From positions 1 to 64,000 of the IMG/VR virus record IMGVR_UViG_3300050821_003047: a stretch of DNA of 64,000 bases; one strand, written 5' to 3'. The position numbers and the translations under genes are program-made. The notes beneath the pieces were generated by a model. That model saw only the letters and a program-made list of their open reading frames with translations, made no database searches and was not told the origin of the DNA. This stretch comes from a virus. Numbering within the stretch: the first letter of the stretch is position 1; each line of letters opens with the position of its first letter. Positions 63,909 through 64,000 of this stretch are shown here, piece by piece.

Positions 63909-64000
63909 AATTTACCCCTTTTGACGCTTCCATCAATCACAGTCAGCGCCTCCGGCTCCTTGTCGTAAGGAGAAACGCTCGCAAGGATAAATTGAATCCC
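63905..64000 (-). CDS. Partial protein at right edge
   Basis: The frame is open from the right edge to TGA at 63905-63907 (31 residues, ending KRGKL) and overlaps the next gene in GTGA style. Only the C-terminus is in the window: IQFILASVSPYDKEPEALTV and so on. Not enough for identification. Confidence 0.6.
   Translation of the reverse strand, partial: GIQFILASVSPYDKEPEALTVIDGSVKRGKL

Noticed and set aside
1-64000. CRISPR arrays, retron or diversity-generating retroelement, integrase, insertion sequences
   Set aside because: No regularly spaced repeats, reverse transcriptase, recombinase or transposase motifs were seen anywhere in the window.

Overview
The window is part of a tailed double-stranded DNA phage (or a prophage of one) of moderately high GC content. 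The virion set looks podovirus-like: a large terminase, an 86-kDa-class portal, a scaffold, a major capsid protein, a beta-propeller-like tail tube protein, and several Gln/Ala/Gly/Pro-rich proteins that could be ejected internal virion proteins. I see no contractile-tail genes and no integrase. The host cannot be read directly. Five consecutive-module proteins carry Sec signal peptides ending in FGQ, GAQ, SAQ or QAQ, a style common in Acidobacteriota, so an acidobacterial (soil) host is a reasonable guess and no more.

Layout. Positions 1-7811 are on the minus strand: a tightly packed early operon with many ATGA stop/start overlaps. It encodes a Sak4-like ATPase, a RecE-like nuclease, an HNH protein, many tiny proteins and two ribbon-helix-helix-like regulators. 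Positions 7812-7965 are an AT-rich divergent control region with two nested inverted repeats sharing one dyad centre. From 7966 to 53148 almost everything is on the plus strand: a small-terminase-like protein, small membrane/lysis-type proteins, a 2H phosphoesterase, terminase large subunit (TerL), portal, scaffold, capsid, connector proteins, then secreted-looking fibre and depolymerase-like proteins, the tail tube protein, tail fibres and the putative internal virion proteins. Small minus-strand islands interrupt it: 8553-9145, 9647-9985, 10742-11597, a beta-helix tail spike at 17807-19534, an endolysin at 23282-23686 and a tRNA-like element at 44659-44749. From 53145 to the right edge the strand is minus again and carries the replication set: a helicase-methyltransferase fusion, a VapE-like ATPase, a CHC2 zinc-finger primase fragment, a VRR-NUC nuclease, an SF2 helicase, a GIY-YIG endonuclease and a ParB-like protein. 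Both minus-strand blocks run off the window.

How it works together. The right-hand minus block supplies replication (primase zinc domain, VapE-like helicase, SF2 helicase, ParB-like). The left-hand minus block supplies recombination (RecE-like nuclease plus Sak4-like annealing ATPase). The symmetric region at 7.8-8.0 kb is the natural place for switching from the early minus operon to the late plus operon. The late operon builds the head, connector and tail.

Most unusual points: (1) a run of tail/fibre proteins with signal peptides (26996-39394), which phage virion proteins normally lack; (2) a histidine-phosphatase-like virion-region protein whose intact RHGET motif lies after the rest of the domain, suggesting circular permutation; (3) a helicase whose first ~20 residues are echoed at the start of the adjacent GIY-YIG endonuclease; (4) a TerL with a ~280-residue extra C-terminal region; (5) a tail spike encoded convergently to a plus-strand protein with a similar C-terminal domain; (6) an in-frame amber codon followed by 33 sense codons in the tail tube gene. 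Functions are from motif recognition only; no database search was possible.
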